Shown piece after piece: positions 18,383-28,485 of a DNA stretch of 64,000 nt. A model generated the notes under the pieces. That model did no database searches. It was not told the origin of the DNA and worked only from the letters and a program-made list of their open reading frames with translations. The DNA comes from Actinokineospora auranticolor (GTDB taxonomy: Bacteria > Actinomycetota > Actinomycetes > Mycobacteriales > Pseudonocardiaceae), in NCBI RefSeq assembly GCF_002934265.1, contig NZ_PTIX01000007.1, positions 285,865 to 349,864 of the forward strand. Direction: 5' to 3'. The position numbers were made by a program, and so were the translations under genes. Each line of letters opens with the position of its first letter. The first letter of the stretch is position 1.

Positions 18383-18984
18383 GTGGCCGCCGAGACCCTT
18401 GGGCCGTGGACCGAGCAATCCCCCGGCACCCGGCCCCGCGGACGAGTACTGCACCCTGCCTGAGGACTCAGGCCGGGGCGTCGAACTGATCGACGGGCGG
18501 CTCATGCTCAGCCCGACGCCATCGGGCCGGTACCGGCCGCTGCTGTCGAGGGTGCTGTGCGCGCTGCCCGAGTCACTGCCGCCGGGTACCGAGGCGTTAC
18601 CGGGGATCACTGTGCGCCGCGGTGCGGACCGCGTGCTCATCCCGGACTTCGCCGTGGTCACCGCGCCGGAACGCGACTGGCTGTTTGTCGACGCCCAGCG
18701 GGTTCTCCTGGTGGGCGAGGTGGTCTCCGCGCGGTCGCGCCCACGACTCGGTGTTCAAGCCGGTCCGCTACGCCGAGGCGGGTATCCCGTACCTCCTGCT
18801 CGTCGACTCGACCACCGGTCCGCCGGGATCGGCGCTGCGCGCGTCGGGTGGCGCGGACCCCGTCGCGGTGCGCGTTGATGGCCGATCGCGGTTCGACGAG
18901 CCATTCCAGGTCGATCTCGAACCGGCCTGCGAGCGGCACCACTTCACGGTCAGGCCACCTGGTCCCGTTACGGTAGCCCCGTGA
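18383..18984 (+). pseudogene. Uma2-family (DUF820) nuclease, frameshifted
   Basis: The product is split over three frames. An N-terminal start (MAAETLGPWTE) is in one frame, the core with PED...VELIDGRLMLSPTPSG, LIPDFAVV and LLVGEVVSA is in the next, and the tail SVFKPVRYAEAGIPYLLLVD through FTVRPPGPV is in a third. The breaks are near 18420-18440 and 18738-18746; removing one C in the CCC at the second restores the usual S-R-H-D order. Uma2 proteins are PD-(D/E)XK-like nucleases of unclear role, numerous in actinobacteria. The remnant separates trpA from lgt and its last stop overlaps the lgt GTG. Sequencing errors could mimic this but two would be needed. Confidence 0.75.
18969..18974 (+). 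promoter_or_regulatory. Putative -10 box of lgt
   Basis: TACGGT fits TANNNT and ends 6 nt before the lgt GTG, with no Shine-Dalgarno between. This predicts a leaderless lgt transcript starting inside the Uma2 remnant. Confidence 0.35.
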
Positions 18985-20051
18985 CGAGCGCCTCCAACCT
19001 GATCCTGGCGAGCATCCCCAGTCCGGACCGCGGCGTCTGGCAGCTGGACCTCGGGGTGTTCACCCTGCCGCTGCGGGCCTACGCGCTGTGCATCATCGCG
19101 GGCATCATCGTGGCGATCTGGTGGGGTGAGAAGCGCTTCATCGCGCGCGGCGGCGCGCCCGGCACGGTCGTCGACGTCGCGGTGTTCGCGGTGCCCTTCG
19201 GCTTGGTCGGCGGCAGGCTCTACCACGTCATCACTGACTACTACCGCTACTTCGGCGAGGGCAAGAACCCCCTCAACGCCCTCCGCATCTGGGACGGCGG
19301 CCTGGGCATCTGGGGCGCCATCGCCCTGGGCGCCGTCGGCGCGTGGATCGGCTGCAGGCGCAAGGGCGTCCCCCTCCCGGTCTTCGCCGACGCGGTGTCA
19401 CCGGGAGTCCTCGTCGGCCAGGCCATCGGCCGCCTCGGCAACTACTTCAACCAGGAGCTCTACGGCGGTCCCACCGACCTCCCCTGGGGCCTGGAGATCT
19501 ACCGCCGGGTCAACGCCGAGGGCCAGGACGACCCGCTCAACGGCGTGGCCATCGACCACACGCTGATCGACGGCAGCCCGGTGCACCCCACGTTCCTCTA
19601 CGAGCTGATCTGGTGCCTCCTGGTCGCCGTGGTCGTGGTCGTGCTGGACCGCCGCCTGCGCCTCGGCCACGGCCGCGTGTGCGCCGTCTACGTGGCCGGC
19701 TACACCCTGGGCCGCGCCCTCATCGAAATGATGCGCACGGACCCCGCCACCATGGTCCTGGGCCTCCGCGTCAACGTCTGGACGTCGATCCTGCTCTTCC
19801 TGGGCGCCATCGCCTACTTCGTCCTCGCCGCCCGCCGCGGCCCCCGCGAGGACCTGGCCGCCATCATCGCCGCCAGGCTCGGCACCCCCGCGGAAACCCC
19901 GGACAAGCCCGAGGACACCGACAAGCCTGACCACGACAAGTCCGACGACACCGACAAGCCCGCGGACGACGACCCCACCCCGGACACCGACAAGCCGGAC
20001 GAGGAAGCCACAGTCTCCGCCGCCAAGGACACCCCGGCCAAGGACGACTGA
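18981..20051 (+). CDS. lgt: Prolipoprotein diacylglyceryl transferase Lgt
   Basis: 356 residues. Lgt transfers diacylglycerol to the lipobox cysteine of prolipoproteins in the membrane. The signature GRLGNYFNQELYGGPT is present, preceded by the membrane segments typical of the family (seven in all), and Arg/Glu residues in GRALIEMMRTDP. The last ~65 residues are a charged tail built of repeated DKP/DTDKP units rich in Asp, Lys, Thr and Pro, longer than in most Lgt and presumably cytoplasmic and disordered. A perfect hairpin follows the stop. Confidence 0.96.
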   Translation: MTSASNLILASIPSPDRGVWQLDLGVFTLPLRAYALCIIAGIIVAIWWGEKRFIARGGAPGTVVDVAVFAVPFGLVGGRLYHVITDYYRYFGEGKNPLNALRIWDGGLGIWGAIALGAVGAWIGCRRKGVPLPVFADAVSPGVLVGQAIGRLGNYFNQELYGGPTDLPWGLEIYRRVNAEGQDDPLNGVAIDHTLIDGSPVHPTFLYELIWCLLVAVVVVVLDRRLRLGHGRVCAVYVAGYTLGRALIEMMRTDPATMVLGLRVNVWTSILLFLGAIAYFVLAARRGPREDLAAIIAARLGTPAETPDKPEDTDKPDHDKSDDTDKPADDDPTPDTDKPDEEATVSAAKDTPAKDD

Positions 20052-20064
20052 ACCCCAAGCCGAG

Positions 20065-20099
20065 AACGTGCCCGCGCCCCCAGGTCGCGGGCACGTTCC
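20065..20099. terminator. 13-bp perfect hairpin after lgt
   Basis: GAACGTGCCCGCG pairs exactly with CGCGGGCACGTTC around a 9-nt loop, 14 bp past the lgt stop. No T-run follows, as is usual for actinobacterial terminators. Confidence 0.85.
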
Positions 20100-20313
20100 A
20101 TGTCCGCCACCGTCCCCGCGCACCGCGACCACGCCGACGCGCGGCCGAACAGCTCGGCGGTGCCGCCGCGGCGGGCCAGCCGCTGCTCCACGGATCAAGC
20201 AGGCGAGGCTCGCGGAACACCTCCAGGGGCAGCGGCGAGCCCGTTGCCCCACCTCCACCCTTCCGCCAGCAGCCGCCACCGATCAGCCAAGTCGCCCCCG
20301 CTGCCGGCAGCCA

Positions 20314-20925
20314 CTACCCCTGACGCCGGGCGATCAGGTACGCCTGCGGTGCCGTCTCCCCCTCAAGAGCCTCCCGCTCGACACGCACCACCACCTCGAA
20401 CCCCCGCTCCTCCAGCAACCCCACCACCCACGCGGGCCGCAGCCGGTTGAAGTCCAGCGACACGTCGTGCCCCAGCGGCCGCTCCAGCCGCAGGGGTTCG
20501 TCGCCGATCTGGAACCCCAGCACCAGGTGCCCGCCGACCCGCAGCATCCGCCCGAACTCCGCCAGCAAATCGCCCACCTCCGGCGCGGGCGTGTGGATCA
20601 CCGAGTACCACGCCGACAGGCCCGCCAGCGACCCGTCCGCCAGCCCGAGGTCCCACATCGACCCCACCTCGAACCGAAGATCGGGCCGCTCACCGCGCGC
20701 GATCTTCACCATCTCGGGCGACAGGTCCACCCCGTACACCGACACCCCGAGGTCGGCCAGGTATCCCGTCACCCGTCCGGGGCCGCACCCCACGTCCACC
20801 GCCGGTCCACTCCCGACGAACCGGCCGAAGGACCCCAACACCGCCCGGCCCAACGGGTCCGAGGGTTCACCGGCGAACATCTCGGCGTAGTCGACCGCCA
20901 ACGCGTCGTAGAAGGCTCTGGTCAC
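20314..20925 (-). CDS. Class I SAM-dependent methyltransferase
   Basis: 203 residues from GTG 20925, chosen because AAAAGG lies 8 nt upstream; GTG 20934 is an alternative with no spacing. SAM-binding motif I is AVDVGCGPGRVTG, motif II VYGVDLSPEMV, then SMWDLGLADGSLAGLSAWYSVIH and the post-motif LRVGGHLVLGF. Small-molecule methyltransferase fold with no clue to the substrate. It is convergent with lgt and divergent from gltB. Confidence 0.85.
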   Translation of the reverse strand: MTRAFYDALAVDYAEMFAGEPSDPLGRAVLGSFGRFVGSGPAVDVGCGPGRVTGYLADLGVSVYGVDLSPEMVKIARGERPDLRFEVGSMWDLGLADGSLAGLSAWYSVIHTPAPEVGDLLAEFGRMLRVGGHLVLGFQIGDEPLRLERPLGHDVSLDFNRLRPAWVVGLLEERGFEVVVRVEREALEGETAPQAYLIARRQG

Positions 20926-21060
20926 AGCGGACACCTTTTCACACCGCGACCTGCTGATCCTGCCGACCTCCCACCGGCTATGCTCGCACCCGGAGAATGA
21001 TCTTCCTGGGGTGGGCGCGAACCGGGTGTTCAGCCGTGCGCGGGACACCGCGTGACGGAA

Positions 21061-21090
21061 GTGACTCGCGCGTTTCCGGACTGTTAAGCT
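21061..21090 (+). promoter_or_regulatory. Putative sigma-70-type promoter of gltB
   Basis: GTGACT (four of six to TTGACA) and TAAGCT (TANNNT) are separated by 18 bp, about 100 bp upstream of the gltB start. Confidence 0.5.
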
Positions 21091-21191
21091 CGGGTCACTA
21101 CGCGGGCCGCTGCCGTCCCGCGCCCAGTGCCCGGCGCTCCCCGCCGGCAACCGAACTGAGCGCGTGATCGCAGGACAGGAGGCCGTTTCCC

Positions 21192-24100
21192 ATGCTGTTC
21201 TCGGCATTCCCGCGCCCCCACGGCCTCTACGACCCCGCCGACGAGCGCGACTCGTGCGGCGTGGCGATGGTGGCTGACGTGCGCGGACGCCGCTCCCACG
21301 GCATCGTCGAGGACGCCCTCACCGCGCTGGCCAACCTGGAGCACCGGGGCGCCGCGGGCGCCGAGCCGACCAGCGGCGACGGCGCGGGCATCCTGGTCCA
21401 GCTCCCCGACGACCTGCTGCGCGCCGAGGTCGGCTTCACCCTCCCCGAGACCGGCGAGCGCGGCGTGCACGGCTACGCCACCGGCCTGGCCTTCCTGCCC
21501 GCCGACCCGGACACCCGCGCCGCCGCTGTCGCGCTGGTCGAGCGGATCGCCGCCGAGGAGGGCCTGCGGGTGCTGGGCTGGCGCGAGGTGCCGGTCGACC
21601 CGGACGCCGCCGACATCGGACCGACCGCGCGCTCGGTCATGCCGCACTTCGCCATGCCGTTCGTCGCCGCGCACCCGGACGCCGAAGGGGACTGTCCCAC
21701 CGGGATCGACCTGGACCGGTTGGCGTACTGCCTGCGCAAGCGCGTCGAGCGCGACAGCGTCGCCGCGGGCTGCGGCACCTACTTCCCGTCGCTGTCCGCG
21801 CGGACCTTGGTCTACAAGGGCATGCTGACGACCGCGCAGCTCCCGTTGTTCTTCCCGGACCTGCGCGACCGCCGCCTGCGCAGCGCGATCGCCCTGGTGC
21901 ACTCGCGCTTCTCCACCAACACGTTCCCGTCGTGGCCGCTGGCGCACCCGTTCCGCTTCGTCGCGCACAACGGCGAGATCAACACCGTGCGCGGCAACCG
22001 CAACCGCATGCGCGCCCGCGAGGCGCTGCTGACCTCCCCGCTGCTGCCCGGCGACCTCTCCCGGCTGTCCCCGGTGATCGACCCGGACGGCTCCGACTCG
22101 GCGAGCTTCGACGAGGTGCTGGAGCTGCTGCACCTCGGTGGCCGCAGCCTGCCGCACGCGGTGCTGATGATGATCCCGGAGGCGTGGGAGAACCACACCG
22201 GGATGGACCCGAAGCGCCGCGCGTTCTACCAGTTCCACGCCAGCCTCATGGAACCGTGGGACGGCCCCGCCTGCGTCACCTTCACCGACGGCGCCCTGGT
22301 CGGCGCCGTCCTCGACCGCAACGGCCTGCGCCCGGCCCGCTGGTGGCACCTCGCCGACGACCGCGTCGTGCTCGCCAGCGAGACCGGCGTGCTCGACGTG
22401 CCGCCGGGCGACGTGATCGCCAAGGGCAGGTTGCAGCCGGGCCGGATGTTCCTGGTCGACACCACCGCGGGTCGCATCGTCGACGACGCCGAGGTCAAGG
22501 ACGCGCTCGCCGCCCAGCACCCGTACGAGGAATGGCTCCACGCCGGGTTGCTCAAGATCGCCGACCTGCCCGACCGCGAGCACGTCGTGCAGACCCACGA
22601 GTCCGTCCACCGCCGTCAGCTCACCTTCGGTTATACCGAAGAAGAGCTGAAAATTCTCCTCGCCCCGATGGCCGTCACCGGATCGGAGCCGATCGGGTCG
22701 ATGGGCACCGACACCCCGCCCGCCGCGCTGTCGCAGCGGTCGCGGCTGCTCTACGACTACTTCAAGCAGAACTTCGCCCAGGTCACCAACCCGCCGCTGG
22801 ACGCGATCCGCGAGGAGATCGTCACCTCGGTGCAGCGGATCATGGGCCCGGAGCAGAACCTGCTGGAGCCGGGACCGGCGTCCTGCAGGCACATCCAGCT
22901 GCCGTACCCGGTCATCGACAACGACGAGCTGGCCAAGCTCATCCACGTCAACGACGACGGCGACCTGCCCGGCTACGCCTGCACCGTCCTCTCCGGACTG
23001 TACGAGGTGGACGGCGGCGGTCCGGCGCTGGCGGCGGCGGTCGCGCGCGTGCGGCGGGAGGCGTCCGAGGCCATCGCCGCGGGCGCGCGCACGCTCGTGC
23101 TGTCCGACCGCGACTCCGACCACCGCATGGCGCCGATCCCGTCCCTGCTGCTCGTTTCGGCCGTGCACCACCACCTGGTGCGCACCCGCGAGCGGCTGCG
23201 GGTCGCACTGGTCGTGGAGAGCGGCGACGCGCGCGAGGTCCACCACATCGCCCTGCTGCTCGGCTACGGAGCCGCCGCGGTCAACCCCTACCTGGCGTTC
23301 GAGACCATCGAGGACCTGATCGCCAACGGCGCCATCACCGGCGTCGAACCGGCCGCCGCCGTGCGCAACTACGTCAAGGCGCTGGTCAAGGGCGTCCTGA
23401 AGATCATGTCCAAGATGGGCATCTCCACCGTCGGCGCCTACACCGCGGCCCAGGTGTTCGAGGCGTTCGGCCTGGCGGTCGACGTGCTCGACGAGTACTT
23501 CACCGGCACCACCTCCAAACTCGGCGGCGTCGGCCTCGACGTGATCGCCCGCGAGGCGCAGACCCGGCACCGCCGCGCGCACCCGGACAACCCGACCGAC
23601 CGCGTGCACCGGCGCCTCGACGTCGGCGGCGAGTACGCCTACCGGCGCGAGGGCGAGCTGCACCTGTTCACCCCGGAAACGGTCTTCCTCCTGCAGCACG
23701 CCACCAAGACCGGCCGCGAGGAGGTCTACCGCGCCTACGCCGACGAGGTCGAACGGCTCAACCGCGAAGGCGGGGCGCTGCGCGGCCTGTTCTCCCTCAA
23801 GCGCGCCGCCGACCCGATCCCGGTCGACGAGGTGGAACCCGTCGAGGCGATCCTGGCCCGCTTCAACACCGGCGCGATGTCCTACGGCTCCATCTCCGCC
23901 GAGGCGCACGAGACCCTCGCCATCGCCATGAACATGATCGGCGGCAGGTCCAACACCGGTGAAGGCGGCGAGGACCCGGAGCGGCTCTACGACCCGGCCC
24001 GGCGTTCGGCGATCAAGCAGGTGGCGTCCGGTCGCTTCGGCGTGACGAGCGAGTACCTGGTCAACGCGGACGACATCCAGATCAAGATGGCCCAGGGCGC

Positions 24101-25757
24101 CAAGCCCGGCGAGGGCGGCCAGCTACCGCCGAACAAGGTGTACCCCTGGATCGCGCGCACGCGTCACTCCACCGCCGGGGTCGGCCTCATCTCGCCCCCG
24201 CCGCACCATGACATCTACTCCATCGAAGATCTCGCACAACTCATCCACGACCTCAAGAACGCCAACGAGAACGCGCGCGTGCACGTCAAACTGGTGTCCG
24301 AGGTCGGCGTCGGCACGGTGGCCGCGGGGGTGTCCAAGGCGCACGCCGACGTCGTGCTGATCTCGGGCCACGACGGCGGCACCGGCGCGTCGCCGCTGAA
24401 CTCGCTCAAGCACGCGGGCACGCCGTGGGAGGTCGGGCTCGCCGAGACCCAGCAGACGCTGATGCTCAACGGCTTGCGCGACCGCGTCACCGTGCAGGTC
24501 GACGGCGCGCTGAAGACCGGCCGCGACGTGGTCGTGGCCGCGCTGCTCGGCGCCGAGGAGTACGGGTTCGCCACCGCGCCCCTGGTCGTCGCGGGCTGCG
24601 TGATGATGCGCGTGTGCCACCTCGACACGTGCCCCGTCGGCGTGGCGACGCAGAACCCGGTGCTGCGCAAGCGGTACACTGGTCAGGCCGAGCACATCGT
24701 GAACTACTTCCGCTTCGTGGCGCGGGAAGTCCGCGAGCACTTGGCCGCGCTGGGCTTTCGCACCCTGGACGACGCCATCGGCCACGCCGAGCTGCTGGGG
24801 GTCGACGAAGCCGTCGAACACTGGAAGGCGCAGGGTCTCGACCTGACGCCGGTCTTCGCCGTGCCCCAGACCAGGTACGGCACCGCCCGCCGCCGCGTCC
24901 GCGCCCAGGACCACGGTCTGGAGCACGCGCTGGACCGCACCCTGGTGCAGTTGGCCGAGGCGGCGCTGGAGGACGCGCACCCGGTGCGGCTGGAACTGCC
25001 GGTGCGCAACGTCAACCGCACGGTCGGCACGCTGCTGGGCTCCGAGGTCACCCGCCGCTTCGGCGGCGACGGGCTGCCCGAGGACACCATCCACGTCACG
25101 CTGACGGGGTCGGCGGGCCAGTCGCTGGGCGCGTTCCTGCCGCGCGGCGTCACCCTCGACATGGTCGGCGACGCCAACGACTACGTCGGCAAGGGCCTGT
25201 CCGGTGGGCGGATCGTCGTCCGCCCGCACCCGGACGCGACCTTCGCCGCCGAGCGCCAGGTCATCGCGGGCAACGTCATCGCCTACGGCGCCACCGCGGG
25301 CGAGGTGTACCTGCGCGGCCGGGTGGGGGAGCGGTTCGGCGTGCGCAACTCCGGGGCGGTCATCGTCGCGGAGGGCGTCGGCGACCACGCTTTCGAGTAC
25401 ATGACCGGCGGCCGCGCCGTCGTGCTCGGCCCGACCGGGCGCAACCTGGCCGCGGGCATGTCCGGTGGCATCGCCTACGTGCTGGACCTCGACCCGGCGT
25501 CGGTCAACGCGGACATGGTGGAACTGCAGACCCCCGCGCCGGAGGACCTGCGGTGGCTGCGCGAAACCGTGACCCGCCACCAGGGTCTCACCGGCTCGGC
25601 GGTCGCCGCGTCCCTGCTGGGCGACTGGACCCGCCGCGCGGCCGGGTTCACCAAGGTCATGCCCCGCGACTACCAGCGCGTCCTGGCCGCGATGCGGCTG
25701 GCCCGCGCCGAGGGCCGCGACGTCGACCAGGCGATCATGGAGGCGTCCCGTGGCTGA
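21192..25757 (+). CDS. gltB: Glutamate synthase large subunit GltB
   Basis: 1521 residues, the normal length for the NADPH-GOGAT alpha subunit. It transfers glutamine amide nitrogen to 2-oxoglutarate. The precursor peptide ends at DERDS and the class II amidotransferase nucleophile is Cys22 (CGVAMVADV). The central and FMN domains include [24 protein letters not shown] and [17 protein letters not shown]. The 3Fe-4S cysteines are in [16 protein letters not shown]. The C-terminal Gly-rich beta-helix has [10 protein letters not shown] and [17 protein letters not shown] lies 9 nt before ATG. Its stop overlaps the GTG of a duplicated minigene, then gltD. Confidence 0.98.
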   Translation: MLFSAFPRPHGLYDPADERDSCGVAMVADVRGRRSHGIVEDALTALANLEHRGAAGAEPTSGDGAGILVQLPDDLLRAEVGFTLPETGERGVHGYATGLAFLPADPDTRAAAVALVERIAAEEGLRVLGWREVPVDPDAADIGPTARSVMPHFAMPFVAAHPDAEGDCPTGIDLDRLAYCLRKRVERDSVAAGCGTYFPSLSARTLVYKGMLTTAQLPLFFPDLRDRRLRSAIALVHSRFSTNTFPSWPLAHPFRFVAHNGEINTVRGNRNRMRAREALLTSPLLPGDLSRLSPVIDPDGSDSASFDEVLELLHLGGRSLPHAVLMMIPEAWENHTGMDPKRRAFYQFHASLMEPWDGPACVTFTDGALVGAVLDRNGLRPARWWHLADDRVVLASETGVLDVPPGDVIAKGRLQPGRMFLVDTTAGRIVDDAEVKDALAAQHPYEEWLHAGLLKIADLPDREHVVQTHESVHRRQLTFGYTEEELKILLAPMAVTGSEPIGSMGTDTPPAALSQRSRLLYDYFKQNFAQVTNPPLDAIREEIVTSVQRIMGPEQNLLEPGPASCRHIQLPYPVIDNDELAKLIHVNDDGDLPGYACTVLSGLYEVDGGGPALAAAVARVRREASEAIAAGARTLVLSDRDSDHRMAPIPSLLLVSAVHHHLVRTRERLRVALVVESGDAREVHHIALLLGYGAAAVNPYLAFETIEDLIANGAITGVEPAAAVRNYVKALVKGVLKIMSKMGISTVGAYTAAQVFEAFGLAVDVLDEYFTGTTSKLGGVGLDVIAREAQTRHRRAHPDNPTDRVHRRLDVGGEYAYRREGELHLFTPETVFLLQHATKTGREEVYRAYADEVERLNREGGALRGLFSLKRAADPIPVDEVEPVEAILARFNTGAMSYGSISAEAHETLAIAMNMIGGRSNTGEGGEDPERLYDPARRSAIKQVASGRFGVTSEYLVNADDIQIKMAQGAKPGEGGQLPPNKVYPWIARTRHSTAGVGLISPPPHHDIYSIEDLAQLIHDLKNANENARVHVKLVSEVGVGTVAAGVSKAHADVVLISGHDGGTGASPLNSLKHAGTPWEVGLAETQQTLMLNGLRDRVTVQVDGALKTGRDVVVAALLGAEEYGFATAPLVVAGCVMMRVCHLDTCPVGVATQNPVLRKRYTGQAEHIVNYFRFVAREVREHLAALGFRTLDDAIGHAELLGVDEAVEHWKAQGLDLTPVFAVPQTRYGTARRRVRAQDHGLEHALDRTLVQLAEAALEDAHPVRLELPVRNVNRTVGTLLGSEVTRRFGGDGLPEDTIHVTLTGSAGQSLGAFLPRGVTLDMVGDANDYVGKGLSGGRIVVRPHPDATFAAERQVIAGNVIAYGATAGEVYLRGRVGERFGVRNSGAVIVAEGVGDHAFEYMTGGRAVVLGPTGRNLAAGMSGGIAYVLDLDPASVNADMVELQTPAPEDLRWLRETVTRHQGLTGSAVAASLLGDWTRRAAGFTKVMPRDYQRVLAAMRLARAEGRDVDQAIMEASRG

Positions 25758-26044
25758 CCCCAACGGTTTCCTGTCCCAGCCGCGCGCCGACGCGGCCAAG
25801 CGCGCCGTCGACGAGCGCTTGGGCAACTGGCTTGAGGTCTGCGGCCACCTACGCCCGTGGGAGCGCGACGGGCATGTCCGTGCCGAGGTGATCGTGGAGG
25901 CGTTCTGTGGCTGATCCCAACGGCTTCCTGTCCCAGCCCCGTGTCGACGCGGCCAAGCGCGCCGTCGACGAGCGCTTGGGCGACTGGCGTGAGGTCTACC
26001 GCCACCTTGACCCGGACGACCGCGACCGGCAGGTCCGCGCCCAG
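25731..26044 (+). repeat. 157-bp tandem duplication at the gltB/gltD junction
   Basis: Two contiguous 157-bp units (25731-25887 and 25888-26044) align without gaps; I count 24 differences, about 85% identity. Each unit holds the last eight gltB codons or their copy, a GTGGCTGA start/stop overlap, and about 46 codons of gltD. Because 157 is not a multiple of three, the first copy reads out into a TGA at the copied gltB stop and makes a separate 54-codon gene. Confidence 0.95.
25750..25914 (+). CDS. 54-residue GltD N-terminal duplicate (minigene)
   Basis: Starts with [20 protein letters not shown], nearly identical to the start of GltD, and ends EVIVEAFCG, a copy of the GltB C-terminus IMEASRG. 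The GTG overlaps the gltB TGA and its own TGA overlaps the gltD GTG, so gltB, minigene and gltD can be translated by coupling. It lacks the Fe-S cysteines of GltD. The frame is intact despite about 15% divergence from its parent, which hints that it is translated or at least tolerated because it preserves coupling. Whether the peptide does anything is unknown. Confidence 0.6.
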   Translation: MADPNGFLSQPRADAAKRAVDERLGNWLEVCGHLRPWERDGHVRAEVIVEAFCG

Positions 26045-27427
26045 GCGACCCGGTGCATGGACTGCGGCATCCCGTTCTGCCACTCGGGTTCCGCGGGCTG
26101 TCCGCTCGGCAACCTGATCCCGGAGTGGAACGACCTGGTCCGCGGCGGCCACTGGCCGATGGCGAGCGAACGCCTGCACGCCACCAACAACTTCCCCGAG
26201 TTCACCGGCCGCCTGTGCCCGGCGCCGTGCGAGGCCGCGTGCGTGCTGGCGATCTCACCGGACTCCGGCGGCGCGGTCACGATCAAGCGGGTCGAGAACA
26301 CCATCGCCGACGTCTCGTGGGAACGCGGGTACGTGCGGCCGGTGACCCCCGCCGTCTCCACCGGCCGCACGGTGGCGATCGTCGGCTCGGGCCCGGCGGG
26401 CTTGGCCGCGGCCCAGCAGCTGACCCGCGCGGGCCACGAGGTCACGGTCTTCGAACGCGACGACCGCCTCGGCGGCCTGCTGCGGTACGGCATCCCCGAG
26501 TTCAAGCTGGAGAAGAAGGTCCTCGACCGCCGCCTCGCCCAACTGCGCGCCGAGGGCACCCGGTTCGTCACCGGTTGCGAGGTCGGCGGCGCCGGCCCCG
26601 GCGCGATGCCGGTGGAGCGGCTGCGAGCCGAGTTCGACGCCGTAGTCCTGGCCGTCGGCGCCCTGCGCGGCCGCGACGCCCCGAACATCCCCGGCCGCGA
26701 CCTGGCGGGCGTCCACCTGGCCATGGACCACCTGGTCCCCGCCAACCGCCAGTGCGAGGGCGACGGCCCCACCCCCGTCGACGCGCACGGCAAACACGTG
26801 ATCATCATCGGCGGCGGCGACACCGGCGCCGACTGCTACGGCACGGCCATCCGCCAGGGCGCGGCGAGCGTCGTGCAGCTCGACCAGTACCCCCAACCCC
26901 CGAACACCCGCGACGACGACCGGTCGCCCTGGCCGGTGTGGCCGTGGATCCTGCGCACCTACGCGGCCCACGAGGAAGGCGGCGAACGCCGCTTCGCGGT
27001 CGCCGTGGACCGGTTCGTCGGCGACGCAGACGGCACCCTCACCGCCGTCCAGCTGCGAGAGGTGCGGGTCCACAAGAACCCGACCACCGGTGTTCGCGAG
27101 GTGGTGCCCCTCAACGACGAGGTGCACGTCCTCCCGGCGGACCTGGTCCTGCTCGCGATCGGCTTTGAAGGCGTCGAACACCTGCCCCTCCTCGACGCCC
27201 TCAACCTGAAGCTGACCCCGCGCGGCACCCTCGCCTGCGGCCGGGACTGGCAGACGACGACCCCGGGCACCTTCGTCTGCGGAGACGCCCACCGCGGCGC
27301 CTCCCTGGTCGTGTGGGCCATCGCCGAGGGCCGCTCCACCGCCCACGCCGTCGACGCCTACCTCACCGGCGCGTCGGACCTCCCCGCCCCGGTCCACCCC
27401 AACGCCCTACCCCTGGCCGTCCGGTAA
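25907..27427 (+). CDS. gltD: Glutamate synthase small subunit GltD
   Basis: 506 residues. It supplies electrons from NADPH to GltB through FAD and 4Fe-4S clusters. N-terminal cysteine motifs RCMDCGIPFCHSG...GCPLGNLIPEWN and CPAPCEAACVL bind the clusters. The FAD fingerprint is VAIVGSGPAGLAAAQQL and the NADPH site is IIIGGGDTGADCYG. VCGDAHRGASLVVWAIAEGR lies near the end. GTG overlaps the minigene stop. Confidence 0.98.
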   Translation: MADPNGFLSQPRVDAAKRAVDERLGDWREVYRHLDPDDRDRQVRAQATRCMDCGIPFCHSGSAGCPLGNLIPEWNDLVRGGHWPMASERLHATNNFPEFTGRLCPAPCEAACVLAISPDSGGAVTIKRVENTIADVSWERGYVRPVTPAVSTGRTVAIVGSGPAGLAAAQQLTRAGHEVTVFERDDRLGGLLRYGIPEFKLEKKVLDRRLAQLRAEGTRFVTGCEVGGAGPGAMPVERLRAEFDAVVLAVGALRGRDAPNIPGRDLAGVHLAMDHLVPANRQCEGDGPTPVDAHGKHVIIIGGGDTGADCYGTAIRQGAASVVQLDQYPQPPNTRDDDRSPWPVWPWILRTYAAHEEGGERRFAVAVDRFVGDADGTLTAVQLREVRVHKNPTTGVREVVPLNDEVHVLPADLVLLAIGFEGVEHLPLLDALNLKLTPRGTLACGRDWQTTTPGTFVCGDAHRGASLVVWAIAEGRSTAHAVDAYLTGASDLPAPVHPNALPLAVR

Positions 27428-27597
27428 TCCCGGTAACCACCGTAACCACGGCTTCGGTGCCGCCACACCCGCGACCCCGCGCCACCCATCCGACGCTGTC
27501 GGCGCTGCCCGACAACCGGAGCCGGACCGCCTCCAGCCGCACCTGATCGGCATAGCGGCCCAGCACCACACCGATCGAGCGCACCGCCCCCGCTCGA

Positions 27598-28168
27598 CCT
27601 GATCCCGCCAGACCCGATCCCGCTCGACCGAGCCTGCCCACCTGAACCTTGCCCACCTGAACTTTGCCCACCCGGACTTTGCCCGCCCGGACCGTGCTCG
27701 CTTGGACTCTGCTCGAGCGGACCCGCTCGACGTGATCTCGTTCGCGTCGATCTTGTTCGACCGGTGCCTGCCCACCTGAACCTTGCCCGACCGGACCTTT
27801 CGTGATCGGATCTTGCTCGAGCGGACCTGCTTGACGCGATCTCGTTCGCTTCGATCTTGTTCGACCGAGCCAGGTCGCCCGAACCTTGCTCGATCGGACC
27901 CTGCTCGAGCAGCGGACCCGCTCGACGCGAGCCTGCTCGCTCGGCCCCTGTCCGGCCGAGCCTGGTCGTCCCAACCTCACTCGCCCCGACCTGCCGACCG
28001 GACCCGCTCGACGCTCGCTCGCTCCGACCCTGCCTGCCCGGACTTGCCCGCCTGGACCTGCTCGGCGCGATCTCGCTCCTACCTCGCCGCCTGAGCCTGG
28101 TCGCCCCGACCTCACTCGACCGGACTTCGCTCGAGCAGACCCCGCTCGATCCGATCCTGCTCAGCCCC
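27598..28168 (+). pseudogene. Decayed 15-bp-period tract reading as pentapeptide repeats
   Basis: The + strand has a strong 15-bp period. Translated piecewise it gives runs such as NLAHLNFAHPDFARPD, SDLARADLLDA, RPNLTRPDLPT and RPDLTRPDFARADPARSDPA, i.e. x(D/N)(L/F)x(R/H) pentapeptides, broken by stops and frame changes. A 53-bp segment beginning GCTCGAGCGGAC recurs at 27711 and 27815, so the array also has a ~104-bp higher-order period. No start, RBS or full-length frame survives. Most likely a relic of a pentapeptide-repeat gene; a non-coding 15-bp satellite is the alternative. The minus-strand open frames here are low-complexity shadows. Confidence 0.55.
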
Positions 28169-28485
28169 GTTTCCGCGCACCCCACCAAGATCCCCCGCCC
28201 AGCCAGGGGATCCCCGGATTTCAACGCTACCCACCGGAAGCGCGGCAAAACGGATCCCTCGGCCACCTGTGGGCAACTCGGTGGCATGTGGACAACCGCG
28301 CGGGTGGTCACCATCCCGATGGCATCTTGATCTTGCCGGTCGACCCTGGCCGCACCGGCGACCTCGACAAGCCGCCGGACACCGGGACGTCACGGCGCGG
28401 GCCCGAAGGCGTTCGGGCGAGGTCAAGCGAGCCAGGGGAGTCCCGCGCTCCCGCGCGGGCGCGCGAGATGCGAGACTGCCCAGCG
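28169..28485. other. Non-coding stretch before the aminotransferase gene
   Basis: 317 bp with no supported gene. It contains TGTGGACAA (28291-28299), the reverse of the DnaA-box consensus, and short GC-rich inverted repeats near 28440-28465 (CCCGCGCTCCCGCGCGGG). No clear promoter was identified. Confidence 0.4.

Noticed and set aside
21084..23909. 941-residue open frame antisense to gltB
   Set aside because: Composition (HRDRVGG-type) is typical of reverse-frame readings, and gltB is unambiguous on the other strand.
27358..28314. 318-residue minus-strand frame of Arg/Ser/Gly composition
   Set aside because: Low-complexity reading of the 15-bp-period tract; the + strand gives the pentapeptide pattern.
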